NCBI GenBank assembly: GCA_046351395.1
Contig: JAXLYP010000021.1
Location: 1-64,000 of the forward strand
Source: CAYYKK01 sp046351395
GTDB lineage: Bacteria > Myxococcota_A > Polyangia > Polyangiales > Polyangiaceae
Direction of reading: 5' to 3'
Length of the DNA stretch: 64,000 bases
A model generated the notes under the pieces. That model saw only the letters and a list, made by a program, of their open reading frames with translations, was not told where the DNA came from and did not search any database. The position numbers and the translations under genes were made by a program. Shown here one piece after another: positions 51,419-59,649 of the stretch; the first letter of the stretch is position 1; each line of letters begins with the position of its first letter.

Positions 51419-53142
51419 GCCATCATCCGGCTGAGGGCCGTCATCATCAGGTCGACCACGGGTTGGGTCGCGCCGTCGCGCTTCGCGTGCCCGATGATCC
51501 CGCGGAGGCGCTCGAGCGTGGGCCCGGGGAGCTTGGCGCGCACGAGGAGCTCGGACAACGCGCCGAGCGCGAGGAAGTGGCGGAGCTCGAGGTCCTTGGG
51601 AGCCTGATCGATCTCCGAGACGTACCGCGCGAGGTGCTGCTTCGCCTCCTGCGACGTCGTGATGGGGGTGATCTGCGGGGTCTCCGCGCGCTGCACGTCC
51701 CCGCGCGCGTCCACGATCTGCTGCATCACCTCGAACGCGCGGTTCGCGGACGGGATCGCCATCGCCCCGCGGCGGATCCCGGGCGCGGTGATGTAGATCT
51801 CCTTCGTCAGCGGCTGCGTCTCCGTCCAGAGGAGCGACACGGCGGCGGGGAGCGTCGCGTCGAACTCGAGGAGCGTGCGGTACACGGAGGCGCGGATGAG
51901 GAGCGCCATCGACGCGGGTTGATCGGCGAAGCTCAACATCGCGCCGAGGGTCTGCGCCTTGTGCAGGAGCTCTCCGAGCGCCGCCTGCGGCGTGTCCTGG
52001 GTCGGGCTCGGCTGCGCCGCGGGCGCGGCGTTCGCGGTCACCACGATCGACGCGCTCGGGCGGCGGAGCGCGGGCTTCGGCGCGGGCGCGGCGGGCGACG
52101 CGGCGGGCTTCGTCGGAACCGGAGCGGACGCCGCCGGCGCACTCGACGCGGGCGGGCGCAGGCCGGACTTGAGCGCGCTCGCGCCCGCGCCCGGGTGCGT
52201 CGGCGTGATGGGCGCGCTCGTCGGCGCGATCGGCGGGATCGCGGGGAACGCGCGATCGCTCGGCTTCTTCACGGCCGGCATCTTGTGCATGGAGGCGCTG
52301 CGCGCCGGGATGGCGGCCATCCCGGGAGACACCGCCGTCGCTTTGAGCGCGGGGTTCGGCGCGGGCTCGGCGAACGCTGCCGGGACGGGGGGCGCGGAGA
52401 GCGCCGCGCCGGAGAACGGGTTCGGCGTCGGGCTGAACTCGCGGGGCGGCTCCGCGGGGATCGTGGGCTTCTTGCTCGGGGGCCGGCGCGATTCCCCGAG
52501 GTCGAGGGGGCGATCGTCCGGGATCGAGTCGAGATCCAGGTGCACGTGCTCTTGCGACGTGAACGCGCGCGCTTGCACGCTCGTGGAGAGGACCTTCGCG
52601 TCGTCGATCGCGGCGGCGACGAGCGCGCGGAGCGTCCACTGCAGGACGGGCGGCGTCGTGCTCGCGAGGCGCCCGACGCTCCGGAGGAGGAGGATCTCGC
52701 CGCGCGCGTTGTACCGCGCCGGTGAGCGCGTGCTCGCGGAGAGCTCGAGCGCGGCGCGCATCGCGCCGACGTACTGGGTTCGGGGGAGGCGCGCGACCGG
52801 GGTCTCGACGACGATCTCGCCCCGCTGCTCCTGCACCCGGATGATGACGGAGACGCCGTTCATCACCGCGACGAACGCGGGGCCCTCGGGCACGGTCCGG
52901 CTCTTGATGCCCTGCGCCCCCTCGGCGCTCAGGCAGTGCGAGACGACGCGGGCGTACTCCCCGCGCGTCCACGCTTCGCCCGCCCACTCGAGCTCGGGGC
53001 GGCTCGTGTCCGCGGGGAAGACGGGGAGGTCGCCCTCGCCGTCGAGCAGCGCCAGGCCCTCACCGCTCGACCCACAAGCCGTGCAGATGCTCCCGTCGAT
53101 CGGGATGCCGCACGAAGGGCAGTGGGTCGAGGACGCGTTCAT
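51415..53142 (-). CDS. Zinc-ribbon protein with chaperone-like domain and long Pro/Ala linker
   Basis: A 575-residue protein. It opens with a zinc ribbon (CPSCGIPIDGSICTACG), then a 150-residue alpha/beta domain (LEWAGEAWTRGEYARVVSHCL, FVAVMNGVSVIIRVQEQRGEIVVET) that resembles the YbjN/CesT-like fold also predicted at the end of the next gene. Residues about 215-375 are a Pro/Ala-rich disordered linker. A helical C-terminal domain (LGELLHKAQTLGAMLSFADQ, LARYVSEIDQAPKDLELRHFLALGAL) ends it. No enzyme motif. Shared domains and ATGA coupling make it likely that the two proteins form one complex. Confidence 0.65.
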   Translation of the reverse strand: MNASSTHCPSCGIPIDGSICTACGSSGEGLALLDGEGDLPVFPADTSRPELEWAGEAWTRGEYARVVSHCLSAEGAQGIKSRTVPEGPAFVAVMNGVSVIIRVQEQRGEIVVETPVARLPRTQYVGAMRAALELSASTRSPARYNARGEILLLRSVGRLASTTPPVLQWTLRALVAAAIDDAKVLSTSVQARAFTSQEHVHLDLDSIPDDRPLDLGESRRPPSKKPTIPAEPPREFSPTPNPFSGAALSAPPVPAAFAEPAPNPALKATAVSPGMAAIPARSASMHKMPAVKKPSDRAFPAIPPIAPTSAPITPTHPGAGASALKSGLRPPASSAPAASAPVPTKPAASPAAPAPKPALRRPSASIVVTANAAPAAQPSPTQDTPQAALGELLHKAQTLGAMLSFADQPASMALLIRASVYRTLLEFDATLPAAVSLLWTETQPLTKEIYITAPGIRRGAMAIPSANRAFEVMQQIVDARGDVQRAETPQITPITTSQEAKQHLARYVSEIDQAPKDLELRHFLALGALSELLVRAKLPGPTLERLRGIIGHAKRDGATQPVVDLMMTALSRMMA

Positions 53143-53179
53143 CAGGGCAGAAACAGCATTTGTTATTGTTGTTGTCGCC

Positions 53180-55159
53180 CTAGATCAAGGCAGTCGACGC
53201 GGTTTTGGTGGACCCTGAGCGCTCGCGCGCGCGAGACGCCGAGATCATGCGCGTGACGAATAGGAACACCAGGATGGTGCTCGCGGCCAGCGTCACGCCG
53301 TTCATCATCAGCGCAACGGTGGGCATGGGCGGGTAGAACGTCTGGATCGCGGTCAGCCCGAGGCCGACGATCGAGGCCGGGAGGCCGAAGCGGAGCGCGA
53401 ACCGGAGCACGAGATCCGCGCGGAGCCGAGGGAGGCTCACGCGCTTCGTCATCACGACGGCGACCAGGATCCAGCTCTTCACGAGGTAGAGCCCCGTCCC
53501 CGCCCACCCGAGCATGGCGCTCGACTCGTGCTGCGCCGGCGAGAAGCCCGGGACGTACCAGCCGCCGAGGAAGAGGGCCGCGGCGATCGCGCACATCACG
53601 AACACGTTCGCCCACTCCGCGAAGAAGAACGCGGTCCGCCGAAACGCTGTGAGGGTGGAGGCGGGCGCGGGCGCCTCGTTCGCCGCGCGCCGCGCCGACG
53701 GCTCGGCGACGACCGTGACGAAGAACATGGCGAACATGAGGAGGAGCTGCGGGCTCTTGATCGCGCGGAAGTACCAAGGCCACGCGCCCGCCTCGAAGAT
53801 CGAGCCGGAGGACGGCCCGGTCTGCGCGATGGCGAGGTCGCGAATGTGGAGCGAGCCCGTCTGGACGACCACCGCCGCGATGGCGAGCGCCGCGGGCAGC
53901 TCGCACGCGATCGCCCGCGCGAACGAGCGGATCGAGCCCATGATCGACCACCTCTTGCCGGCGTCGTGGCCGCCCGTCACGAGCGCCATCGTGACGTACG
54001 AGACGAACGACATGAGGTAGAGCACGCCGAGATCGATCTCCGCGCGCCGATGCAGCTCGACCCAGGGGACGAGCGCGAACGTCGCGGACACGCAGACGAA
54101 CACGATGTATGGGGCGCTCGTCGCGAGCGCGCCGCCGTCCGTGCCTCGATCCTTGTCGCCGTGATCGGCGACGACGGAGCGCACGAACGCGCTCCACCTG
54201 CGGAGCGCGCTGTCCGCGTCGCGCCGGTGCCTCGCGGTGCCGCGCTCCACGCGCCGCTCGAGCCATGTGAGGACCTTCGCGAGGCGCGTTCCGAGCGCGA
54301 GCAGGACGACGAGGAGGGAGCCGAGCACGAGGACCGGCGCCACGAGGTCGCGGGTCGTGTCGCTCTTCCAGCCCTCGAGATCGAGCGTCTTCGTGGCGCG
54401 CGTCGGCGGCGCGCCGGGCTCCGCGAGCGGGTCGGTGCGGGGGCTGTCCACGACCACCTCGAGGGATCGCTCCGCGCCGCTCGGGATGACGTCGAGCTCG
54501 CTCTCGACGGTGACGCCGTCGAACGCGACGAGGCGATCCCCGGCGTGGATGCCTGCGCGATCCGCGGGGCTCGACGGGACCACCGCGGTGACCAGGACGC
54601 CGCTCGCGGCGTCGATCTCCACGCCCATGAACGCGCGCGCGGCCTCGGCCTCGCGCGCCCGCTCGTCGAGGATCGCGCGGCCCGGCGTGCGCGGGTTGAA
54701 GTCGAGCACGGTGACTCCGCGGAGCGTCCCGAGGACGGGCACGTTCGACGACGTGCTCGGGAGGGACACCTCGACGGTCCCGCGGAACGTGGTGTGGAGC
54801 GTCTCCTCGCCGCGGCCCATGATGCGCTCGGCGACCGTGTCGGTGAGGTCGAACGACACGCGGTCGGACCGGACGACCGCGTCCTCGATCACGATCGTCT
54901 GGTTCCGGAGGGCGGGGCGACCGGGGCGGAAGAGGTCGCCGCGGAGCGTGACGTGCGCCTGTCGAACGTCCGCGGCGGGGAGATCCACGCCCATCACGTC
55001 GACGCGCTCGCCGTAGTCGATCTTCGTGGGCGCGACGTCCGTGAGCGTCAGCAGCTCGGGGACGTTCCTCCGCCCCGCGCACCCCGCCGCCGCCGCGACG
55101 AGCAGGAGGATGCTGGCCATGCGCGCAGCTCGCGAGCGTTGCTCCACGCCTCCGCGCAT
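53180..55159 (-). CDS. Lipoprotein-PDZ-NuoH-like membrane chimera
   Basis: A 659-residue protein. The signal ends AAAAGC (Cys27), keeping Arg residues in front, so ATG 55159 fits better than 55120. A beta-rich region leads to a PDZ domain (about 195-260: SSPADRAGIHAGDRLVAFDG). After a membrane helix (about 285-305) the rest resembles complex I subunit NuoH. Matching blocks include IDLGVLYLMSFVSYVTMALV, WSIMGSIRSFARAIACELPAAL, VVVQTGSLHIRDLAIAQ, TAFFFAEWANVFVMCAIAA then LFLGGW, and LPRLRADLVLRFALRFGLPA. No other complex I genes are near. The quinone-site Glu of NuoH is kept in CELP. A role in sensing or moving quinones or ions next to PspA is an inference. Confidence 0.7.
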   Translation of the reverse strand: MRGGVEQRSRAARMASILLLVAAAAGCAGRRNVPELLTLTDVAPTKIDYGERVDVMGVDLPAADVRQAHVTLRGDLFRPGRPALRNQTIVIEDAVVRSDRVSFDLTDTVAERIMGRGEETLHTTFRGTVEVSLPSTSSNVPVLGTLRGVTVLDFNPRTPGRAILDERAREAEAARAFMGVEIDAASGVLVTAVVPSSPADRAGIHAGDRLVAFDGVTVESELDVIPSGAERSLEVVVDSPRTDPLAEPGAPPTRATKTLDLEGWKSDTTRDLVAPVLVLGSLLVVLLALGTRLAKVLTWLERRVERGTARHRRDADSALRRWSAFVRSVVADHGDKDRGTDGGALATSAPYIVFVCVSATFALVPWVELHRRAEIDLGVLYLMSFVSYVTMALVTGGHDAGKRWSIMGSIRSFARAIACELPAALAIAAVVVQTGSLHIRDLAIAQTGPSSGSIFEAGAWPWYFRAIKSPQLLLMFAMFFVTVVAEPSARRAANEAPAPASTLTAFRRTAFFFAEWANVFVMCAIAAALFLGGWYVPGFSPAQHESSAMLGWAGTGLYLVKSWILVAVVMTKRVSLPRLRADLVLRFALRFGLPASIVGLGLTAIQTFYPPMPTVALMMNGVTLAASTILVFLFVTRMISASRARERSGSTKTASTALI

Positions 55160-55242
55160 AGACGAGATCCCGTTGACTGGCCCAGTTCTGGCCCGACCGG
55201 CTCTTGCGCGGAGTGTGTGCCTAGTGCGAGAGTTCGCGGGTC

Positions 55243-55932
55243 ATGCAGAGCGAGGGCAGCGGTCAGGCGGTCGCTTCGAGCGGTTCGTCGGAGAAGACGA
55301 AGCGCGTCATCAAGCGCTACTCGAACCGAAAGCTCTATGACACGCGCGACAGTCGATACGTCACGCTCCAGCAAATCGGGGAGATGGTCCGCGCCGGCGA
55401 GGAGGTGCAGATCATCGACAACAAGACCAAGGAGGACAAGACGGAGGTCACGCTCGCGCTCATCCTGAGCGAGGATCTGCGCGCGCAGCCCCGGAGCGTC
55501 CCCCTCGGTGCCCTGCGCGACTTGATCCAGGAGCGCGGCGGAAAGTGGCTCACGTCCCTGCGGGAGGGGCCGATCGGGCGCCTCATCCCGGGTGGCGCGG
55601 CTGCGGACGCGTCGCCCCCCGCTCCCGAGGAGAGCGCGGCGCCCCCGCCACCCCCCGAGGAGAAGTCCGCGCCGCCCGAGTCGAAGACGGAGAAGCCCGC
55701 CGACAAGGCCGCGAAGAACCGGCTGACGGAGATCGTCGAGAGCTCGTTCTCGACGATCGACGAGCGCATCCGTGCCATTTTGCCGGGCCTGAACGCGTTC
55801 AAGGAGCAGAACGACGCGTACAAAGCGCTGGAAGCGGAGGTCGCGCGCCTGAACGCCCGGGTCGAGTCCCTCGAGGCGACCGTGACGGCGCTGTCGCGGA
55901 GCAAGAACTCCGCCGACAAAGTGTCAAAGTGA
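55243..55932 (+). CDS. phaR: PHA/PHB-type DNA-binding regulator
   Basis: A 229-residue protein. VIKRYSNRKLYDTRDSRYVT then LQQIGEMVRAGEEVQIIDNK is the hallmark of polyhydroxyalkanoate regulators (PhaR), and the ALILSEDLR stretch belongs to the same domain. A Pro/Ala/Glu-rich linker (about 120-165) and a C-terminal coiled coil (VARLNARVESLEATVTALSR) follow. Family members repress granule-protein genes and bind PHA granules; in myxobacteria the target may differ, since no PHA synthase gene is here. It diverges from the NuoH-like chimera. Confidence 0.88.
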   Translation: MQSEGSGQAVASSGSSEKTKRVIKRYSNRKLYDTRDSRYVTLQQIGEMVRAGEEVQIIDNKTKEDKTEVTLALILSEDLRAQPRSVPLGALRDLIQERGGKWLTSLREGPIGRLIPGGAAADASPPAPEESAAPPPPPEEKSAPPESKTEKPADKAAKNRLTEIVESSFSTIDERIRAILPGLNAFKEQNDAYKALEAEVARLNARVESLEATVTALSRSKNSADKVSK

Positions 55933-55987
55933 TGCCGGGGGTGGCCCGAAGTGGAATGATGGTGAAGATGGGCGGTTGAGGACATCG

Positions 55988-56722
55988 ATGGCATTCTTCT
56001 TCTCCCGCAAGCCCACCTCCGTCCGGCAAGAGCTCGACGCGATCGAACCCGCGAGCTCCCCCGTGGGTGGTGCCCGGTCGAGTGACCCGTTCGTGGTCGA
56101 GATGCTCGGCCACCTCGACACGCTGTACGGCGTCGCCTCCCGGATGACCCGGAGCAGCGCGGAGGCGGAGGACCTCGTGCAGGACACGATCGTGAAGGCC
56201 ATCCGCGCCCGCGACCAGTTCGAGGCGGGGACGAACCTCAAGGCGTGGCTCCTCCGGATCCAGACGAACACGTTCATCAACCGGTATCGCCGGGGTGGGA
56301 TGGAGCGGGACCTGTTCGACGGTCCGGACGCGGATCCCCTGGCGGACGGGTGGATGGGGGCGAGCACGATGCGGTCGATGCGCGACCCCGAGACCCAGGC
56401 GCTCGCGCCGCTCGTCGAGGCGGAGCTCGGCAAGGCGCTCGCCGAGCTCCCGGAGGATTTCCGGCTCGCCGTCGTCCTGTCGGACGTCGAGGAGCTCTCC
56501 TACAAAGAGATCGCTGAGGTGATGGGGTGCCCGATCGGGACGGTGATGTCCCGACTCCACCGCGGCCGAAAGCTGCTCCAGACCCGGCTCCGGGAGCACG
56601 CGCTCGCCATGGGCCTCCTGAAGGACAACGGTGGAGAGGATCGGGTGCAGTCGTCGCCCGAGCTGCAAGTGACCCGAGAGCCGACCGACATCAACGCTTA
56701 CCGGAGGCGGCGCGCAGTATGA
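55988..56722 (+). CDS. ECF RNA polymerase sigma factor
   Basis: A 244-residue sigma factor. Region 2 is VEMLGHLDTLYGVASRMTRS, SAEAEDLVQDTIVKAIRARD and LKAWLLRIQTNTFINRYRR. Region 4 is LAELPEDFRLAVVLSDVEEL, SYKEIAEVMGCPIGTVMSRL, HRGRKLLQTRL, complete and typical. The start at ATG 55988 follows GAGGA. A 30-residue N-terminal and a C-terminal extension are somewhat longer than usual. Its stop overlaps the ATG of the anti-sigma gene (ATGA), a classic sigma/anti-sigma pair. Confidence 0.95.
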   Translation: MAFFFSRKPTSVRQELDAIEPASSPVGGARSSDPFVVEMLGHLDTLYGVASRMTRSSAEAEDLVQDTIVKAIRARDQFEAGTNLKAWLLRIQTNTFINRYRRGGMERDLFDGPDADPLADGWMGASTMRSMRDPETQALAPLVEAELGKALAELPEDFRLAVVLSDVEELSYKEIAEVMGCPIGTVMSRLHRGRKLLQTRLREHALAMGLLKDNGGEDRVQSSPELQVTREPTDINAYRRRRAV

Positions 56723-57675
56723 GCGCAGTTCCCAAACGCGAAGACCCCTGTAGGGTCTCTCGATCCATCGGCGCGTACGCGGATGGAGAGCTCGAGCCGA
56801 GCCGTTCGGTCGAGGTCGAGCAGCACCTCAGCGTGTGCCGCTCGTGCCGCGACGAGGTCGAGATGATCGCCGCCATGCGGCGAAGCCTCCGCCGATCGGC
56901 GACGCGCGCGGGCGCGTCCGCGTCGTTCGCGGAGCGCATGCAGGCCCTCGCCGCGATGGAGATCGCGAAGGCGCCACCCGCTCCGGCGGAGAGCGTCGAG
57001 GCGCGTTCGCCGGAGCCGGCGGAGTCGGGGCCACGGCTCCGCGCGCGGCTGACGTGGGCGGTCACGGTGGCGGTCGCTGCGGCGGCCGGGTTCGTCGTCG
57101 CGTTCCTCGGATCGCGGAGCGACAAGGGGCAGGTCGCGGCGGGCCTCAAGATGGTGGACACGCGGCCGATGGTCTCGGTCTCGGAGCGCCGTGATGGCGA
57201 CGATCGGCGTGAGGCGTTCGAGTCGCTCATCGATCGGCTGGTCACGTTCCACGCGAACCCGCTCCCGTCGGAGGTCGACGATCTGGACGACGCGGTGAAG
57301 CGGTTCGAGCCCTATCTCAACGTGCACATCCAGGGGTCGGCGCTCCGGCGTCCGCTCGGCGCGAAGTTCAGCGGCGCGCGTATCTATGACATCGAGTCCC
57401 CTCTCTCGGCGCGGGGCGTGCCGAACCGGCGGTACACCGCGGAGCTCCGCTACACGATGCAGGGGCATCGGTTCACGGTCTACGTGTTCGATCCGCACGC
57501 GGTCCCCATCCAGGGGACGCGCCTCAAGCCGCGCGTCGTGCGCTCGTCCCCGGTCTACGTGGGGCGCGTGCGCGGGTTCTCGGTCGTCGCGGCGGAGAAG
57601 AGCGGCATCGGCTACGCGATGGCGTCCGACCTGGACGACGATCGCAGCGCGCAGCTCGTCGCGAACTTCGACTGA
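56719..57675 (+). CDS. Transmembrane anti-sigma factor with zinc-binding domain
   Basis: A 318-residue protein. The N-terminal zinc-binding anti-sigma motif is HLSVCRSCRDEV (HxxxCxxC), which would clamp the sigma factor encoded just upstream. A membrane helix (RLTWAVTVAVAAAAGFVVAFL) is followed by an outer domain of about 180 residues (FHANPLPSEVDDLDDAVKRF, TAELRYTMQGHRFTVYVFDP). The outer part likely senses an envelope signal. The end of the gene, with its stop, is repeated in the DNA that follows. Confidence 0.93.
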   Translation: MSAVPKREDPCRVSRSIGAYADGELEPSRSVEVEQHLSVCRSCRDEVEMIAAMRRSLRRSATRAGASASFAERMQALAAMEIAKAPPAPAESVEARSPEPAESGPRLRARLTWAVTVAVAAAAGFVVAFLGSRSDKGQVAAGLKMVDTRPMVSVSERRDGDDRREAFESLIDRLVTFHANPLPSEVDDLDDAVKRFEPYLNVHIQGSALRRPLGAKFSGARIYDIESPLSARGVPNRRYTAELRYTMQGHRFTVYVFDPHAVPIQGTRLKPRVVRSSPVYVGRVRGFSVVAAEKSGIGYAMASDLDDDRSAQLVANFD

Positions 57676-57732
57676 GCCGCGAACTTCGACGGAGCCGCGA
57701 ACTTCGACGGAGCCGCGAACTTCAACGGAGCA
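57661..57732 (+). repeat. Four 18-bp repeats of the anti-sigma gene's last codons and stop
   Basis: GCGAACTTCGACTGAGCC starts at 57661 and recurs at 57679, 57697 and 57715. In copies 2-4 the stop TGA is GGA, so in frame they read Ala-Asn-Phe-Asp-Gly-Ala. Unit length is a multiple of three and free of stops; a single base change in copy 1 would extend the protein through all copies. Confidence 0.92.
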
Positions 57733-58021
57733 ACGGCCAACGGCGGACCGCGGTCGAGGCCGCGTCGGCGAGTCTCGTTCCATGCGCCCGGCGTCGCGCC
57801 ATCGCCTCGCGTCGTTGGGCGGCGGCTTCTTGGGGTGCGCGTCGTTCGCTCGGTGCGCGGCGAGGAGGTGGGGTGTTTCTGTCGGCCGCGGTCAATGCGT
57901 TGACCGGAGCGCTACTTCATTGGACGCGCGCTTGCGGCGCTCCGCTGGGAGGGTGATGGTCCTCCCGGTTTCTCATCGTTCCCCGCCGCGGTTCGCCGCG
58001 GAACTTCCAGCGAGGCCTACC
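57733..58021. other. Leader region of the superoxide dismutase gene
   Basis: No gene is supported here. A TTGACC at about 57900 could be a -35 element, but no good -10 follows. The stretch holds the 5' leader with the hairpin at 57986-58001. Confidence 0.35.
57986..58001 (+). promoter_or_regulatory. UUCG-loop hairpin in the sodB leader
   Basis: CCGCGG-TTCG-CCGCGG forms a six-base perfect stem with a TTCG loop, 20 bases before the superoxide dismutase ATG. In RNA this is a stable hairpin close to the ribosome-binding site and may influence translation or stability. Confidence 0.45.
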
Positions 58022-58603
58022 ATGTCATTCACGCTCCCCGAGCTCCCCTACGCGAAGGACGCGCTCGCGCCGCACATCAGCGCCGAGACGCTCGAGTTCC
58101 ATCACGGCAAGCACCACCAGGCGTACGTCACGAAGTTGAACGAGCTCGTCGCCGCGGATCCCGCGCTCGCGGGCAAGAGCCTCGAGGATCTGATCCGCAC
58201 GACCTCGGGCGGCGTGTTCAACCAGGCCGCGCAGGTCTGGAACCACACGTTCTACTGGCACTCGATGAAGCCGCAGGGCGGCGGTGAGCCGACGGGCGCG
58301 GTCGCGGACGCGATCGTGAAGGCGTTCGGCAGCTTCGCGGACTTCAAGACGAAGTTCAGCGCGGCGTGCGCGGGTCAGTTCGGCTCGGGCTGGGCGTGGC
58401 TCGTGAAGGACGGCTCGAGCCTCGCCATCACGACGACGGGCAACGCGGGGTGCCCGCTCACGGAGGGCAAGACGCCGCTCCTCACGTGCGACGTCTGGGA
58501 GCACGCGTATTACATCGACTATCGGAACGCGCGGCCGAAGTACGTCGAGGCGTGGTGGAACCTCGTGAACTGGGACCACGTCGCGAAGAACTTCGGCGCC
58601 TGA
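58022..58603 (+). CDS. sodB: Iron/manganese superoxide dismutase
   Basis: A 193-residue enzyme that converts superoxide to peroxide and oxygen in the cytoplasm (no signal peptide). Metal ligands are His27 (ETLEFHHGKHHQAYV), His75 (WNHTFYWHS), Asp157 and His161 (CDVWEHAYYIDYRNARPKYV). The Fe/Mn fold is complete, and the AQVWNHTFYW stretch with a Gln at residue 69 favours the iron form. A strong terminator follows, so it is a single-gene transcript. Confidence 0.97.
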   Translation: MSFTLPELPYAKDALAPHISAETLEFHHGKHHQAYVTKLNELVAADPALAGKSLEDLIRTTSGGVFNQAAQVWNHTFYWHSMKPQGGGEPTGAVADAIVKAFGSFADFKTKFSAACAGQFGSGWAWLVKDGSSLAITTTGNAGCPLTEGKTPLLTCDVWEHAYYIDYRNARPKYVEAWWNLVNWDHVAKNFGA

Positions 58604-58628
58604 GCCCTACTCGTCGAGCGAACGAAGG

Positions 58629-58660
58629 CCCCGTGAGCGCGCTGCTCGCGGGGTCTTTTC
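58629..58660 (+). terminator. Rho-independent terminator after superoxide dismutase
   Basis: CCCCGTGAGC (58629-58638) pairs with GCTCGCGGGG (58644-58653) with one mismatch and a five-base loop, followed by TCTTTTC. It is 25 bases after the stop, the best classical terminator in the window. Confidence 0.9.
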
Positions 58661-58931
58661 ACTTCTTGGGGTGGCAGGCCTTGAGGCTCGACCCGGAGAC
58701 GCCGTTGCACGCCTCGTTCGCGGCGCAGTCGGCCTGATCGGTGCAGATCTCGAGGCAGACGATCGTCGTGTCGACCGTGTCGCAGACCGCGCCGTCGACG
58801 CACTCCGTCTCGGAGCCAGCGGTCGTGCACGCCTCGCCGATCAGCGCCCCGTCTCCGCCGCATGCCGCAGCGAGGACGATGGAGAGACCCGCGAGGGTGG
58901 TGAGCGCGAGGACCTTCAAGGGCTTCATCAT
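58659..58931 (-). CDS. Small Cys-rich lipoprotein (90 residues)
   Basis: The signal ends VLAAAC. The mature part has eight further Cys in EACTTAGSETECVDGAVC, CLEICTDQADCAANEAC and LKACHPKK, like the Dickkopf/EB-type modules of other lipoproteins here. It converges on the superoxide dismutase gene. The first ATG of an ATGATG pair at 58931 is taken. No family assigned. Confidence 0.7.
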   Translation of the reverse strand: MMKPLKVLALTTLAGLSIVLAAACGGDGALIGEACTTAGSETECVDGAVCDTVDTTIVCLEICTDQADCAANEACNGVSGSSLKACHPKK

Positions 58932-59034
58932 GGGGCCCGACGCTACCACTCTCGATTCGGCTTCCGCAAAGGGCCCGCGCGCAGCAGAACGATCCGTCTG
59001 TCACAGAGGGCGCGGCTCGCGCGAAGAGGGCGGC

Positions 59035-59649
59035 ATGAGACCCATGCTCGCTCTTGCGCTCGCGCTCGTCGCCACGGGCTGCGCCACCGCCCCGAGCTTC
59101 GGCGCGAACGCGCCGGTCGCCGCTGCCTCGGGGGCTCCGTCCGCCGCGCTCGAGTCGATCGTGCCGGAACCTGCGCGCGTCTTCACGCTCGCGAAAGCGC
59201 CGACGAGCGCGAACGACGAGCCGGCGCCCGAGGCCGGGACGGAGAGCGCGACCGCTACGACCGAGCTCGACGACGAGTGCCTCGTCGCGAGTTGGGAGGG
59301 GCCCATCGGGAACTGCCTCGCGCCGTCCCTGGTGATCGATGACCGGTGCCACACGACGCGGTACGCGATTCACTACAACGACTGCGAGATCGGCGGCGCC
59401 ATCGACACGCACGGCCTCTCCTCGTCGCGGAAGCTGCCGATCGGCGTCACCCGCACGTCGAGCGGCAGCACCCGCTCGTCGCGCGGGAAGAGCAGCGCGT
59501 CGGGCGGCCTGGGCGCGTCCGCGATCCGCGGGACGATCTCGGGTGGCGAGGGCACGAGCCGCGCGGCGTTCGACGTGGAGATCGACTTCGTCGACGGGGG
59601 GGAGCCTCTCACCGTGCACTTGAAGGGCCACACGGTGTCTCCGCGATGA
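59035..59649 (+). CDS. Lipoprotein of unknown function
   Basis: A 204-residue protein with the signal MRPMLALALALVATGC. The mature part is Ala/Pro-rich at first, then has Cys-containing stretches (DDECLVASWEGPIGNCLAP, DDRCHTTRYAIHYNDCEIGG) and a Ser/Gly-rich C-terminus. Its last 41 bases overlap the convergent RNA-repair gene. No domain recognised. Confidence 0.65.
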   Translation: MRPMLALALALVATGCATAPSFGANAPVAAASGAPSAALESIVPEPARVFTLAKAPTSANDEPAPEAGTESATATTELDDECLVASWEGPIGNCLAPSLVIDDRCHTTRYAIHYNDCEIGGAIDTHGLSSSRKLPIGVTRTSSGSTRSSRGKSSASGGLGASAIRGTISGGEGTSRAAFDVEIDFVDGGEPLTVHLKGHTVSPR

